A stretch of DNA of 64,000 bases. Source: Granulicella sp. S156. GTDB taxonomy: Bacteria; Acidobacteriota; Terriglobia; Terriglobales; Acidobacteriaceae. The stretch covers positions 126,453-190,452 of the forward strand of contig NZ_LMUH01000008.1 in NCBI RefSeq assembly GCF_009766105.1, read 5' to 3'. Shown here piece after piece: positions 1 to 9,713 of this stretch. Both the position numbers and the translations under genes were made by a program. The notes beneath the pieces are model-generated. The model was not told where the DNA came from. It worked only from the letters and a program-made list of their open reading frames with translations, and ran no database searches. How positions within the stretch are numbered: position 1 is the first letter of the stretch; the number at the start of each line of letters is the position of its first letter.

Positions 1-300
1 CGTGCGCTGATCTGGATCAGCATCTCCATCGGTGGACTTGCCGCAGCCTCACCCATCGGCTGGTCCATACCGTCGATGATCGCTCCGCGCGGCAGCGTTG
101 GAACTGTAGGCGGCATCATCAATCTATCGAATCAACTCTCCGGAATCGCCGCTCCGATCATCACAGGCTACGTTGTTGCCGAAACAAAATCTTATTCGTG
201 GGCGTTTGGCATCTCTGCAATTTATTTGCTCCTAGGCATCAGCAGCTATCTCTTTCTGCTCGGCAAGATCGAACAGATCGCGCCGGAGCCTGCTTCCTAA
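1..300 (+). CDS. MFS transporter, C-terminal end (partial)
   Basis: The reading frame is open from the first base and ends in TAA at 298-300, so the gene starts outside the window. About 99 residues are visible. They are hydrophobic and resemble the last transmembrane helices of a major facilitator protein of the anion:cation symporter (hexuronate/galactonate) type: a Gly/Ala-rich helix, a polar NLSNQLSG turn, then a GYVVAE-type loop and a last helix before a short polar tail. It would sit in the inner membrane and import a sugar acid or similar organic anion. It converges on the SDR and alcohol dehydrogenase genes, which fit sugar-acid or polyol catabolism. The substrate cannot be told from this fragment. 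Confidence 0.75.
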   Translation, partial: RALIWISISIGGLAAASPIGWSIPSMIAPRGSVGTVGGIINLSNQLSGIAAPIITGYVVAETKSYSWAFGISAIYLLLGISSYLFLLGKIEQIAPEPAS

Positions 301-454
301 AGTAGTCTATCCATCGGTACAGAGGCCACGCGGCGTTAGAGCGTGTCATCGAACTGTTCTTATCGTGGAGTCGAGCTGTGCAAACTTTTGTAGAGGCACA
401 GATCGGAAGGGTCTGGATTCAACCAGGCCACCAAAGCAGAGTTCAAAGCCTTGC

Positions 455-1261
455 TCATTCGACATCCGGCCTGGATGGTGGCTGCACGCTGGCACGGGTC
501 GACCCGGTGGAAATTCCGCCGTCGACAAGGAGCGTCTGTCCTGTCATGTAACGGCTTGCCTCGGAGGCCAGAAAGACCATAGCCCCATCCAGATCGTGCG
601 GCTCTCCCGGGCGCTTTAATGGAATGCGATCGATCAGGTAATCGACCCACTCCTGGTTCTCGTACAGCACCTTGTTCTGCGCGGTCTGAAACCAGCCAGG
701 AGCCAGGCAGTTTACCGTGATGCCGTATCGTCCCCAGTCATCGGCCAGGCTCATCGTAAGCTGTCGAATGCCGCCGCGGCTCGCGCCATAAGGCGCCAGT
801 CCCGCATAGCCGAACACGCTTGTCACTGAGCCAATATTGACGATCCGCCCATAGCCGTGTGGCACCATCTGTTTCGCAATCTGCTGCGCGACAAAAAAAC
901 TTCCCCGCAGATTGGTCTCCAGAATCAAGTTCCAATCATCCCAGGTAACCTCCAACGCCGGCTTCCGCACATTGCATCCCGCATTGTTGACAAGGATGTG
1001 AACCCGTCCCAGCGCCTCCACCGAGGCGGCCATCGCCTCGATGCTGCCCTGGTCTCGCACGTCGAGTTCGAGCGGAATGGCTTTTCTTCCCAAACCCTCG
1101 ATCTCCGCTACAAACGGCAGCAGATCGTTCTTGTGTCGGCTGGTAACAATAAGATCCGCACCAGCCTTGGCCAGGGCGCGACCGAAGTACTGTCCCAACC
1201 CTCTGCTTGCTCCAGTAATCAATGCTACCTGTCCAGTGAGATCGAAGAGAGTGGAGGTCAT
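455..1261 (-). CDS. SDR family oxidoreductase with Arg in place of the catalytic Lys
   Basis: A 268-residue classical short-chain dehydrogenase/reductase, expected to be cytoplasmic and NAD(P)-dependent. The nucleotide-binding motif TGASRGLG lies at 16-23, NNAG at 92-95, the catalytic Ser at about 145 and the catalytic Tyr at 158. The usual YxxxK motif reads YGASR, so residue 162 is Arg rather than Lys. The C-terminal VDGG motif is present. Overall it resembles gluconate 5-dehydrogenase or 2-deoxy-D-gluconate 3-dehydrogenase. Its ATG overlaps the stop of the upstream alcohol dehydrogenase by 4 nt, so the two are probably translationally coupled. The substrate is inferred only from family likeness; a sugar acid or keto-sugar is the best guess. 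Confidence 0.85.
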   Translation of the reverse strand: MTSTLFDLTGQVALITGASRGLGQYFGRALAKAGADLIVTSRHKNDLLPFVAEIEGLGRKAIPLELDVRDQGSIEAMAASVEALGRVHILVNNAGCNVRKPALEVTWDDWNLILETNLRGSFFVAQQIAKQMVPHGYGRIVNIGSVTSVFGYAGLAPYGASRGGIRQLTMSLADDWGRYGITVNCLAPGWFQTAQNKVLYENQEWVDYLIDRIPLKRPGEPHDLDGAMVFLASEASRYMTGQTLLVDGGISTGSTRASVQPPSRPDVE

Positions 1262-2328
1262 CGTGAAGGTGAGAACCTTTCTGTCGAAAAATCGTTACGC
1301 GGGTCCAGTACGATCTTCATCAGGTTGGGCTCGCGCGCATGGAGCCGTTCGAACCACGAAGCTCCGTCGGTTAAAGGCGCAACCGCCGTAATTAAAGATG
1401 CAACCTTGATCTCGTTCCTTGCAATCATCTCTATCGCTTGCGGATACTCACCCGCCGAAGCGCATGATCCCTGGAGACGGAGCTGTCGCGACACCACCTT
1501 CTGAAGCGGCAAAGTAACCTGTGGGGAGATGTTGCCAACCAGCGTTACAGTGCCACACTTGCGTACACAGTCGATGCCCGCGGCGATCGTCTCGTCGCGG
1601 CCCACCGCTTCCAGCACCACATCCACACCGCGTCCATTCGTTCTCTGCAGAATCGCTTCAACTAGTGAGGTGCCGGAGGCAAGAAAGGTCTCATCCGCTC
1701 CCAGTTCCTCCGCCAGTTTCAGCCGCGTCTCGTCGACATCCGAGATATACACGCGCGAGGCGCCGGCCGCGCGCGCAGCCTGCAACAGCAGAAGACCGAT
1801 CATACCGGCGCCAATGACCAGAACGACCTCTTTCCCCATCAACTCCGATACCGCCACCCCATGCAGCGCTACCGACACCGCCTCCAGCATCGCTGCCTCC
1901 GGATACGACAGGTTATCCGGAAGCCGGTACGCCACGCGCGCCGGCACAGTCAGAAGCTCCGCAAAGGCTCCAGCACGGCGATACTCACCGCAGGAGACAC
2001 CAATCACTTCCCTTTTATCGCAAAGGTTCACCTGGCCCTGCAAGCAGTAATCACATACTCCGCAAAAAACCGTCGAATCAAACGTCACACGGTCCCCCGG
2101 AGCAAATCCGCTGACTTCGGTCCCAACCACAACCACGATGCCCGCAGCCTCATGTCCCATCACAATCGGCGGAATTCGACGGCCTGTCGATCCGTCATAA
2201 CCATGCACATCGCTGCCGCAAATACCGCAGGCTGCAACCTGAATCAGAAGCTCATCTGGCCCCGGAGTGGGATCAGGCAAATCCCGCATCTCCAGATGGT
2301 TGTATTCGGTGAGAAGCAAAGCTTTCAT
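1258..2328 (-). CDS. Zinc-dependent alcohol/polyol dehydrogenase (MDR family)
   Basis: A 356-residue medium-chain dehydrogenase of the sorbitol, L-idonate and threonine dehydrogenase type. Catalytic zinc ligands are Cys37, His59 and Glu60, and the structural zinc site is Cys89, Cys92, Cys95 and Cys103. The Rossmann fingerprint GAGMIG is near 174-179. It is predicted to oxidise a secondary alcohol of a polyol or sugar acid with NAD(P). It is the first gene of a two-gene minus-strand operon with the SDR (4-nt ATGA overlap), like an IdnD/IdnO pair, and an MFS gene converges on it. No strong Shine-Dalgarno sequence is seen before the ATG, so the start is likely but not certain. Confidence 0.85.
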   Translation of the reverse strand: MKALLLTEYNHLEMRDLPDPTPGPDELLIQVAACGICGSDVHGYDGSTGRRIPPIVMGHEAAGIVVVVGTEVSGFAPGDRVTFDSTVFCGVCDYCLQGQVNLCDKREVIGVSCGEYRRAGAFAELLTVPARVAYRLPDNLSYPEAAMLEAVSVALHGVAVSELMGKEVVLVIGAGMIGLLLLQAARAAGASRVYISDVDETRLKLAEELGADETFLASGTSLVEAILQRTNGRGVDVVLEAVGRDETIAAGIDCVRKCGTVTLVGNISPQVTLPLQKVVSRQLRLQGSCASAGEYPQAIEMIARNEIKVASLITAVAPLTDGASWFERLHAREPNLMKIVLDPRNDFSTERFSPSR

Positions 2329-2483
2329 AGGAATAGGATCTCAGTTCTTCCATCTCGATGTCTGAATTGAATATAGACAGCCGTGCGTTCCGATTTCGGC
2401 TGCCGCGCTGCGTATCAGACTCATCCACTGTTGTAGCACTGCAACGTGCGCAGGCTGTGAGTTTTACATACCGGAAAAGAAAG

Positions 2484-2510
2484 CAGTCCGGGCCAGTATG
2501 GCCCGGACTG
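2484..2510 (-). terminator. Intrinsic terminator of TonB receptor 1
   Basis: A perfect 11-bp inverted repeat (2484-2494 with 2500-2510, 5-nt loop) lies 16 nt after the receptor stop codon. On the minus strand it is followed by a pyrimidine-rich tail (CTTTCTTTTCC). It should end transcription before the alcohol dehydrogenase operon. Confidence 0.75.
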
Positions 2511-2526
2511 GAAGGTAAAGCTCGAA

Positions 2527-5500
2527 TTAGAAGGTGAACTTGATGGCTCCCTGTTGTACACGAGCTGGCTCAAAACCGGTTGACGTAATCTGGCCTTCCT
2601 GTCCGCCCTGGTTCACGCCTGTCGCGCTGATCTGGTTGCTCGAGTTGGGGACGGCAAAAGATGGATGGTTGAAGACATTGAACATCTCCCACCGGAATTG
2701 CAGGTTGTACTTCTGGGTGATCTTCCAGTTCTTGTCGAAGCCCGCGTCACCCCACTGCTGTGGGGGACCCAGTATGAAGTTCTTCGGGGTGTTTCCAAAC
2801 GTTCCCGGAGCGTTCACCTGGAATGCATTGATGTTGAAGTAATTTTGCGTCCACTGGATATCACTGCCGCGACGTACGTTTAGGTTTTGTCCCGGCGCGA
2901 AGTCAGCGCGGTCCTCATTCTGTAGAGAGCCTGAGTTGTTATTTCCATCGAGACCGGCGCTGACACCAAAGCCGGGGCCAGACATCCAGGTATAGACGCC
3001 GCTTACCTCCCAGCTTCCCAGCAACTCCTGTATCAGCAGATTGTGTCCTCTCAACGCAGGAGAGGTATAGATAAAGTTACTTACCGACACAATCGGGAAG
3101 TTCTGCTGGGAGATACCACGGTTATACCGAAGGTTGAAGGGATTAGGCAGTTGTGGTGTGCCGAAGCTGATATTCGACGAACTGGCATCGTCTATCGTCT
3201 TCGACCAGGTGAGGTTGGACTGGAATTGCAATCCGTGGGAGAACTTGCGCTCCAACGAGGCCTGCATTGAGTTATAGCTGGACGTGCCCACGCTGACAGT
3301 ATCGAGAATCGCGCCGAATGCAGGATACATACTACGCGTGCCGCCTGTAGCGTAAATCCCAGGGTTCATATCAATGACAGTGGACTGGTGGTAGCTTTCA
3401 CTGCCTACATATGCCAGGGTGAAGACCATGTTGGCACCAAACCCCTGTTGTACCGAAATATTCCAGCTTTGCGTAGTTCCAAGCTTGAAGTTGGGAGCGA
3501 TCGTCGCCGGTATCTCAAGGCCTGGAGTAAAGGTCGCGCTCGCCGGCGGCTTAGTAGAGACCGAGGCGAAGGGCGGAAACGGGCTTTGGCCGTTCGTTCC
3601 CGGAAAGCCAGCCCATGGATTCTGCAGGGACAGCGGCACCCCAGGTGTGTTTCCCTGCGTGGTCGTACCCTGATAGGTAAACGTCGGAGCGAACGGACTG
3701 TTATCGGCAGTATGGTTATATGCCGAGTAGATCATCGGGGAAGTGAACAGACCGAAGCCCGCGCGAATGGAGGTCTGGGGCAACGCCTTGGGCTGCCAGG
3801 CAATGCCAAGGCGTGGCTCATAGTAGCCATAGGTAGTAGCCATCAGGCCGCTACCTATCCCGGCGTCTCCTGGAAATACGAGCCCGGTCGGAGCATTGGG
3901 ATATACAGTACTTTGCTGACCCGGTACGAACGTTGCCGCTCGTCCGTTGGCAATCTGCGGTGCAATGTTCGGGTCCCAGCGTAGGCCGGCGGTGAAAGTG
4001 ATATTCGGGCGCAACTTGAATTGGTCCTGCCCATAGAAACCTGGCTGCCAACCGGCGACATCCGCAATCTCACCAGCCCCCTGAAAGATTGAATACAGAT
4101 CGCCGAGAAGGAAGTCGGCAAGCCCATTATTCGTATATTGCCCGCTGAAGTCGATCTCCGGCTCGGTCGGGTACTGCGTGTACTCTTCGGCGAACTGGTG
4201 CTGAATATTGACTCCGAACTGAAGAGTATGTCTTCCCAGAGTCTTGGTAAAGTTGTCGTAGAAGCCGTAGGTCGTGCGCACTTCCTGAGAAGGTTCGTAG
4301 TAGCCAGTTTCGAAACCGCCATCGGAGACTGTAAAGCCTTCGACGGAGCAGGAGCCAGGAAGTTCCTGGACGTTGATGTATTTCGACCAGCAGAATGGCT
4401 GACCTGTGCTGGTCAGGGCTGCGGATCCATTATGTGCGGACATTTGAGTCCAGAAGATCGAAGCCACATTGACCGTGCTGGGATTGATGACCCACGTATG
4501 GCTCAAAGTCTCGTTGAAGTACTGCATCCTTTCGCCAAACGTGTCTCCGTAAGGGGACAGATCGAGCAAGGACAGAATGTTGCCGGGCACATCGCCTGAG
4601 GGTTGATTCAGATTATTAACAAAGCTGCTCACCGCGATCCGCTGCGAGGGAGAGATGTCGTAGTCGAGTCTGCCGGTGCCCTCGTCGTAGTTGTTGATCG
4701 TCGCAGCGCTTGTGTAATAGACGCCGCCATCCGGCTGTTGCCCCAGGGGCAGCGCTGTTTTGGAAATGGTAACCGCTGCCGCGCTGAAGAGCGCAGGGTT
4801 GATCTGGTTAGGAACCCCATTCACCATATGAAAAGGAGCAGCCAACGTCTCTTGCCCGTTCGTCGATAATCCGCTGAAGTCTCCATTGAGCATGGCGGTG
4901 GTGGGGGTTTGGGTGAAGTTGGCAGTTGCCGCGGTCGCGGATCGCGTTGCCTGGTAATTGATAAAGAAGAATAGCCTATTCTTCAGAACCGGGCCGCCCA
5001 CATAGCCGCCATACTGATTGCGGTGCAAAGGATCTACGGTGTGGCTAAACCAGTTTTTGGCGTTGAAAGTCTGGTCGCGCAGGAACTCGAACATACCGCC
5101 ATGGAACTCGTTGGTGCCGTTCTTGGTATTGATGCTAACCACCGCGCCGGGCGCAAAACCATAGGCGGCGCTGAAGTTGTTGGTGATGATGCGGAACTCT
5201 TCCGTCGCATCGGCGTTAGGGAACGGTGCAGCCAGGCCAAGATAAGTATCCATGTTGGGTACGCCGTTCAACAGGTAGTAAGTGCTGCCCTGCCGTCCGC
5301 CGCCTGCCGCTGCGCCTGTTTCCGTCGGGAAAGAGAAGCCGCTCTGGAGGTAGCTGTTGCCAAAGCTGGCGTTGATGACACCAGGAGCAAGGAAAACCAG
5401 AGACGAGGGGTCGCGGCCATTCAGTGGCAACTGAGAAATTGCCTGCTCGTTGACGGTCATGCCCAACTCAGGAGTGGTGGTATTGATCAGCTCGGCATCG

Positions 5501-5874
5501 GAAGTAACCGTAACCGTCTGGCTCTCACTCCCAATCTTGAGCACCACGTTTTGCGTGGAAGCGAAATCGACAGAGAGTGTGATTCCCTTCTGGACGTAAC
5601 CGGCAAAACCCGTCGCCTGAATGGTTAGTGAATACCTTCCAGGCGGAAGAGGGTTGATAAGATAGACACCGCTCGCGTCGGTGGTCCTGGTTTGGACCAG
5701 GTTCGTGTCCGTGTTTTTGGCGGTAACCGTCGCATTTGGGACGACAGCTCCGGTGGGGTCGGTCACCTGGCCAGTGAGACTCGCGCTCGTACCCTGGCCA
5801 AGCGCCATGGTGGCAGAAATCCCGAACAGCATCAAGGTGAGCGTCCGCAACAAATAGTGAATAGAACTTTTCAT
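2527..5874 (-). CDS. TonB-dependent receptor 1, Oar-like
   Basis: A 1,115-residue outer-membrane receptor. It has a signal peptide ending near residue 27 (...TMALGQ), a carboxypeptidase-regulatory-like beta-sandwich at about 31-120 (GQVTDPTGAVVPNATVT), a plug region with the LNGRDPSSL motif at about 150, then a long beta-barrel rich in aromatic and Asn/Gly residues. It ends in Phe (IKFTF), as expected for BAM-dependent insertion. These receptors are greatly expanded in Acidobacteriota and are thought to import oligosaccharides or other large substrates. AAGAGG about 10 nt before the ATG supports the start. The next gene upstream on the same strand is GH35, so beta-galactosides are a reasonable but unproven ligand. 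No regulator of the type paired with receptors 2 and 3 is adjacent. Confidence 0.92.
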   Translation of the reverse strand: MKSSIHYLLRTLTLMLFGISATMALGQGTSASLTGQVTDPTGAVVPNATVTAKNTDTNLVQTRTTDASGVYLINPLPPGRYSLTIQATGFAGYVQKGITLSVDFASTQNVVLKIGSESQTVTVTSDAELINTTTPELGMTVNEQAISQLPLNGRDPSSLVFLAPGVINASFGNSYLQSGFSFPTETGAAAGGGRQGSTYYLLNGVPNMDTYLGLAAPFPNADATEEFRIITNNFSAAYGFAPGAVVSINTKNGTNEFHGGMFEFLRDQTFNAKNWFSHTVDPLHRNQYGGYVGGPVLKNRLFFFINYQATRSATAATANFTQTPTTAMLNGDFSGLSTNGQETLAAPFHMVNGVPNQINPALFSAAAVTISKTALPLGQQPDGGVYYTSAATINNYDEGTGRLDYDISPSQRIAVSSFVNNLNQPSGDVPGNILSLLDLSPYGDTFGERMQYFNETLSHTWVINPSTVNVASIFWTQMSAHNGSAALTSTGQPFCWSKYINVQELPGSCSVEGFTVSDGGFETGYYEPSQEVRTTYGFYDNFTKTLGRHTLQFGVNIQHQFAEEYTQYPTEPEIDFSGQYTNNGLADFLLGDLYSIFQGAGEIADVAGWQPGFYGQDQFKLRPNITFTAGLRWDPNIAPQIANGRAATFVPGQQSTVYPNAPTGLVFPGDAGIGSGLMATTYGYYEPRLGIAWQPKALPQTSIRAGFGLFTSPMIYSAYNHTADNSPFAPTFTYQGTTTQGNTPGVPLSLQNPWAGFPGTNGQSPFPPFASVSTKPPASATFTPGLEIPATIAPNFKLGTTQSWNISVQQGFGANMVFTLAYVGSESYHQSTVIDMNPGIYATGGTRSMYPAFGAILDTVSVGTSSYNSMQASLERKFSHGLQFQSNLTWSKTIDDASSSNISFGTPQLPNPFNLRYNRGISQQNFPIVSVSNFIYTSPALRGHNLLIQELLGSWEVSGVYTWMSGPGFGVSAGLDGNNNSGSLQNEDRADFAPGQNLNVRRGSDIQWTQNYFNINAFQVNAPGTFGNTPKNFILGPPQQWGDAGFDKNWKITQKYNLQFRWEMFNVFNHPSFAVPNSSNQISATGVNQGGQEGQITSTGFEPARVQQGAIKFTF

Positions 5875-6344
5875 TCCTAGCCTCTTCTTTCAAGCAAAAT
5901 CAAATCAAGGATTCGATTGGCAGCGAGTGGCCTGCCGTCGTAACCGTCTTCATTTCGCTGGGGAATCTCTGCGTATCCACCCATCTTTCGTGCTCTCATC
6001 AGGCTCGCGATGTTTCAGCCAGTACCCTAGACCGACTCGAAAATACCGTGCCCGATTGCGACCCCACTATAGGCGCGCACAACAATTACTCGAATCCGCC
6101 AAAAGTTGGATTGGTAGCGATTTATTCATGCAAGTGATCTTCGAACGGTCTGGAACTCTTTGGGCCGGGTAGAGAGAACCTGTTTAGGGTCCAATTTCCG
6201 ATAGAACGACGCATTAAATCCCGTTTTTTTGGCGATTGATATCGACAAGCTTTGCAGACAGCTTCTATACCGACGTGCCGCATTGCCGCTCCCATCGTCA
6301 AGCGTAGGTGCGATGCAATGCGACTAGAGGACTCCGACCGGCAC
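5875..6344. other. Intergenic region, upstream of TonB receptor 1
   Basis: 470 bp with no convincing gene on either strand. It should hold the promoter and 5' leader of the receptor and the 3' end of the GH35 transcript. I found no clear intrinsic terminator and no obvious operator repeats. Confidence 0.5.
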
Positions 6345-8840
6345 CTATCTCTGATCCGCCACATTTAGCACCAGTTGATACTGCGGAATAAGGTTCACAC
6401 GCGATAGCGTGTCCGCCACTTCCCCAGCATCGAAGTGCAGCGCATCCGCCTTCTCGAGATACATCGGATACGTCTTCGGCAGCGGCAATACCCGCAACTC
6501 CAATGTCCTGCCCGCGCTCCGCCAATCCGGCAGTGCCTCTTTCAACCCCACCGTCCACGACAGCCCGTTCCAGAAGTCGTCATCGATCAACCGCTTCCCC
6601 TCCGATAGCCGCGCTTCATCGCCCTGGTAGTCGATCTTCAACCACACATCCGACACCTCCGCCCCCGCCGGCACAGGTGGCACCTCGATTCTCCACGTCG
6701 CCGCCCCCGCAAACTCCGACACCTCCGGCTTGATCGGCAGTGCATTCGGTCTCCATGAAAGCTTCGGACCCAACGTCCACGGCTCGCGCGGCTTCGCCTC
6801 CTGCACCTTCGTCACTGTCGCCTTCAGTTCTATCTTTGGCAGCACCGCGCCGTACTCGACAAAAACACCGTCTTTCCCATTCCGCGCAATCTTCTGTTCA
6901 GCGCCCGGCTTCACCTCTCCACACAGCCCAAACTTCATCGTGGGATCATCCGACTGCAGCGTCCATCGCGCTCCATCGGAGAACGCATCGGACTTCGTCA
7001 ACAGCAGCATCGATGGATCGTCCCCGCGCCACACCTGCTCGGCTTCGACCTCCGGCAACAGCACCAGCCGCACTCCGCCGTCGAGCCTCACCTCAGCCTC
7101 AGATGTGCCCGCACCGCGCACACGCAACGTTACACCTGACTCCGAGCGGCTCGTCTCCAGAGGTCCTGAAACACCCGTCACCTTTACGCCCGCATCCAGC
7201 GCAAACTCCGCGCTCACACCCGGGAGCGCAAAGAAAAAATAATAGGCCTGCCCACCCGTCTCCACGCGCTTGAACAACTGTGCTGTGCTGTATCGCAGCG
7301 TCGCTCGCTTCTCAGTCGCCACCCCGCGCAGCGGCAGATTCACCGGCCAGATTCCATACGCTCCCGCCGGCAGGTCGATCGGCTCCTCCGGAACTTTCAC
7401 CACTTCTTTCGGAAGCTTCAACTCCACCTGAAAGCCCTTACGCTCGGGCATCGTCACCCCGCGTACATAGTTGTTCACAAATACAAATCCGGCCTCGCCA
7501 TTGGTCCTCGCCGCCACGCGCGCCACACTCGTATCCTTCGGCCCACTCGGCACCTCCGTTGGGGCATGTGTCATCATCGGAGCCAGCTCCGCTCCAAAGT
7601 CATTCAAAAAATAATGCACCAGTTTCATCTTCCGCAGGGACTCGCGCTCCTGCCCAAACGCTCCCAGTGGCGACTGAAAGTCATACGACTTTTCCGGCAC
7701 ATCCGTCGCATCGCCTGCTCGCTGCGACTCCTCCAGCGTGATCGACCCGCTATCCGGGTTCACGCCACCGTGGAACATGTAGTACCCCAACAGATTCACA
7801 CCGCTACCCAGCATCACCGGCGCAATCGCCGCAATGTCGTCCGCATCAAAGGCTGGCCGCCGGAAGTAGGTATCCTGCCCCCCGCCGCCTACTTCCGCTG
7901 TTAAAAACGGCGTGTTCTTATAACTCGCCGCCGCATTCTGTCCGCCCCCGCCTACGGCTCCCATGTTTCCCGCAACGCGGTTCCTGAACCGGAACGCATA
8001 AATCTCATTGCCATAGAGAGGCTTGTTCGTGCCCTGCCAGGGCGCATCCGGATACCCGCCAAACGTCGGCAACACTGCATCCAACGGAACCGCTGCGCCA
8101 TCCCATCCTGTCACCGTATACAGCGGCACGTCCAGCCCATCCGCAATCGCCATCTCTTTCAACTTCCGGATATGCTCCGACCCCCGGCCCGACCCTGCGG
8201 GTCCCTCGCGATACTCGTTCTCCAACTGGATCCCGATCACCGGCCCGCCATCCTTCCACAACTCGCCCTTCAACTGCGCCCCGATCTGTGCATAAAAGCT
8301 CTGTACCTCTTTCAGGTACACGGGATCGTTCTGCCGCACCGGGCCGTTCTTCAGCACCCAATCCGGAAATCCTCCATGCCGCACCTCGCCATGCGCCCAT
8401 GGCCCAATGCGCGGATACACATCCATCCCATGCTTGGCGCATAGCTCTACAAATTTGCGCAGATCGCGCCGGCCCGTCCAGTCGAATTGCCCTTCGACTT
8501 CCTCATGATGATTCCAGATGATGTACATCTCGATCACCTGCACTCCGGCGGCCTTCATCTTCAAAATTTCCTGTTCCCACTCCTCCTCCGGATAGCGTGA
8601 GTATTGAAATTCCCCCATCACCGGAAGCCACGGCTTGCCATCCAGCGTCAGGTACTGCGAGTTGACCCCAATTACCTGTCCCCGCGGATTACGTGAAGCT
8701 CCCAACTTAGCCGCCACCGGCTGTGGCGCCACCATCGGCGCCGTCGCATCGATCGAAATCAAGTTCTGCGCGCGCGCCTGTATCCCCACCACGACCGCCA
8801 GCCCCGCGATCACAACCGTCCTCATCCAAATCTTTCTCAT
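6345..8840 (-). CDS. Secreted GH35 beta-galactosidase
   Basis: An 831-residue protein when started at the ATG at 8840, chosen because GGAAGGAAAG lies just upstream and a signal peptide (MRKIWMRTVV...IQARAQ) begins there; an upstream in-frame start would add 49 residues before the signal. The N-terminal half is a GH35 TIM barrel: GEFQYSRYP, IIWNHHE, GPWAHGE and IGIQLENEY, with the presumed acid/base Glu209, and TAEVGGGG with the presumed nucleophile Glu316. The C-terminal half is beta-rich, as in large GH35 enzymes. It should act in the periplasm or outside the cell on terminal beta-galactose of galactans or xyloglucan side chains. Its neighbours are TonB receptor 1 on one side and a response regulator and sensor on the other. 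Confidence 0.9.
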   Translation of the reverse strand: MRKIWMRTVVIAGLAVVVGIQARAQNLISIDATAPMVAPQPVAAKLGASRNPRGQVIGVNSQYLTLDGKPWLPVMGEFQYSRYPEEEWEQEILKMKAAGVQVIEMYIIWNHHEEVEGQFDWTGRRDLRKFVELCAKHGMDVYPRIGPWAHGEVRHGGFPDWVLKNGPVRQNDPVYLKEVQSFYAQIGAQLKGELWKDGGPVIGIQLENEYREGPAGSGRGSEHIRKLKEMAIADGLDVPLYTVTGWDGAAVPLDAVLPTFGGYPDAPWQGTNKPLYGNEIYAFRFRNRVAGNMGAVGGGGQNAAASYKNTPFLTAEVGGGGQDTYFRRPAFDADDIAAIAPVMLGSGVNLLGYYMFHGGVNPDSGSITLEESQRAGDATDVPEKSYDFQSPLGAFGQERESLRKMKLVHYFLNDFGAELAPMMTHAPTEVPSGPKDTSVARVAARTNGEAGFVFVNNYVRGVTMPERKGFQVELKLPKEVVKVPEEPIDLPAGAYGIWPVNLPLRGVATEKRATLRYSTAQLFKRVETGGQAYYFFFALPGVSAEFALDAGVKVTGVSGPLETSRSESGVTLRVRGAGTSEAEVRLDGGVRLVLLPEVEAEQVWRGDDPSMLLLTKSDAFSDGARWTLQSDDPTMKFGLCGEVKPGAEQKIARNGKDGVFVEYGAVLPKIELKATVTKVQEAKPREPWTLGPKLSWRPNALPIKPEVSEFAGAATWRIEVPPVPAGAEVSDVWLKIDYQGDEARLSEGKRLIDDDFWNGLSWTVGLKEALPDWRSAGRTLELRVLPLPKTYPMYLEKADALHFDAGEVADTLSRVNLIPQYQLVLNVADQR

Positions 8841-9071
8841 CGTTCTTTCCTTCCGAAATGGATTCGTAATCGCATGTACGCGTCGTGCATAGGCAGCTAG
8901 CCTCACACGTGTCATCGAACCGTCACGCTGCACAGGCATTTGTTCCGCACTTCGCTCACGCCGCAGTAAACCCAGGCAGCACAGCATCAGGAACTATAGG
9001 ATTTCCACCCTACCTCGCGAATCCAACGAAAGTCGGACTGCGCTCATTTTGTTTTTACCTAACCGGTGTCC

Positions 9072-9713
9072 CTACAGATGCACCAACCCCCGCTTCAAGC
9101 CCTCCACTACAGCCTGCGTCCGGTCGCTCACGTTCAACCGCATCAGGATCACGCTCACATGCGACTTCACCGTCGCCTCTTTGATCGCCAACTCCTCCGC
9201 GATCTCGCGATTGCTCTTTCCCGCAAACAGCAACTGCAGCACCTCCTGCTCGCGCTGGCTCAAATGCGATCCCGGCACACGCGACGACAGTGCCTGACTC
9301 ACCACCTGCGGCAGAAACCGATGCCCCGCGTGAACCCTGTACAGCGCCTTCACCAGCGCGTCATGAGGCATGCCTTTGATCAGATATCCCTGCGCTCCGG
9401 CCTCCAGTGCCTGATGAATATCTTCATCACCCTCATACGTCGTCAGAGCGACGATCTTTGCCTTCGGGGATATCGCCCGTATCGCCCGTATCGCCTCCAC
9501 GCCACTCTTATCCGGAAGCCGCAAATCCATCAGCGTCAGATCCGGTCTCTCCGCCGCAAATAGCCGCACCGCCTCAGCGGCGGTCCCCGCCTGCGCCACG
9601 ACTTGCAGGTCTGGCTGCGCAGCTAAGATCGCAGCAACCCCCACCCGCATGATCGGATGATCGTCCACGATCAAAACCCGTATCTTTTTCAGTTCCCCAT
9701 CTGCAACACTCAT
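9072..9713 (-). CDS. NarL/FixJ-type response regulator
   Basis: A 213-residue cytoplasmic regulator. The receiver domain spans about 10-130, with the acidic pair Asp17-Asp18, phosphoacceptor Asp63 (LMDLRLPD), the Thr91-Thr92 switch and Lys113. A LuxR-type helix-turn-helix follows at about 148-213 (LSQREQEVLQLL... IAEELAIKEATVKSHV). Its start overlaps the stop of the upstream sensor gene by 4 nt, so the two form a cognate pair. The likely targets are nearby genes such as GH35, GH53 or TonB receptor 1, but no binding site was identified. Confidence 0.92.
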   Translation of the reverse strand: MSVADGELKKIRVLIVDDHPIMRVGVAAILAAQPDLQVVAQAGTAAEAVRLFAAERPDLTLMDLRLPDKSGVEAIRAIRAISPKAKIVALTTYEGDEDIHQALEAGAQGYLIKGMPHDALVKALYRVHAGHRFLPQVVSQALSSRVPGSHLSQREQEVLQLLFAGKSNREIAEELAIKEATVKSHVSVILMRLNVSDRTQAVVEGLKRGLVHL

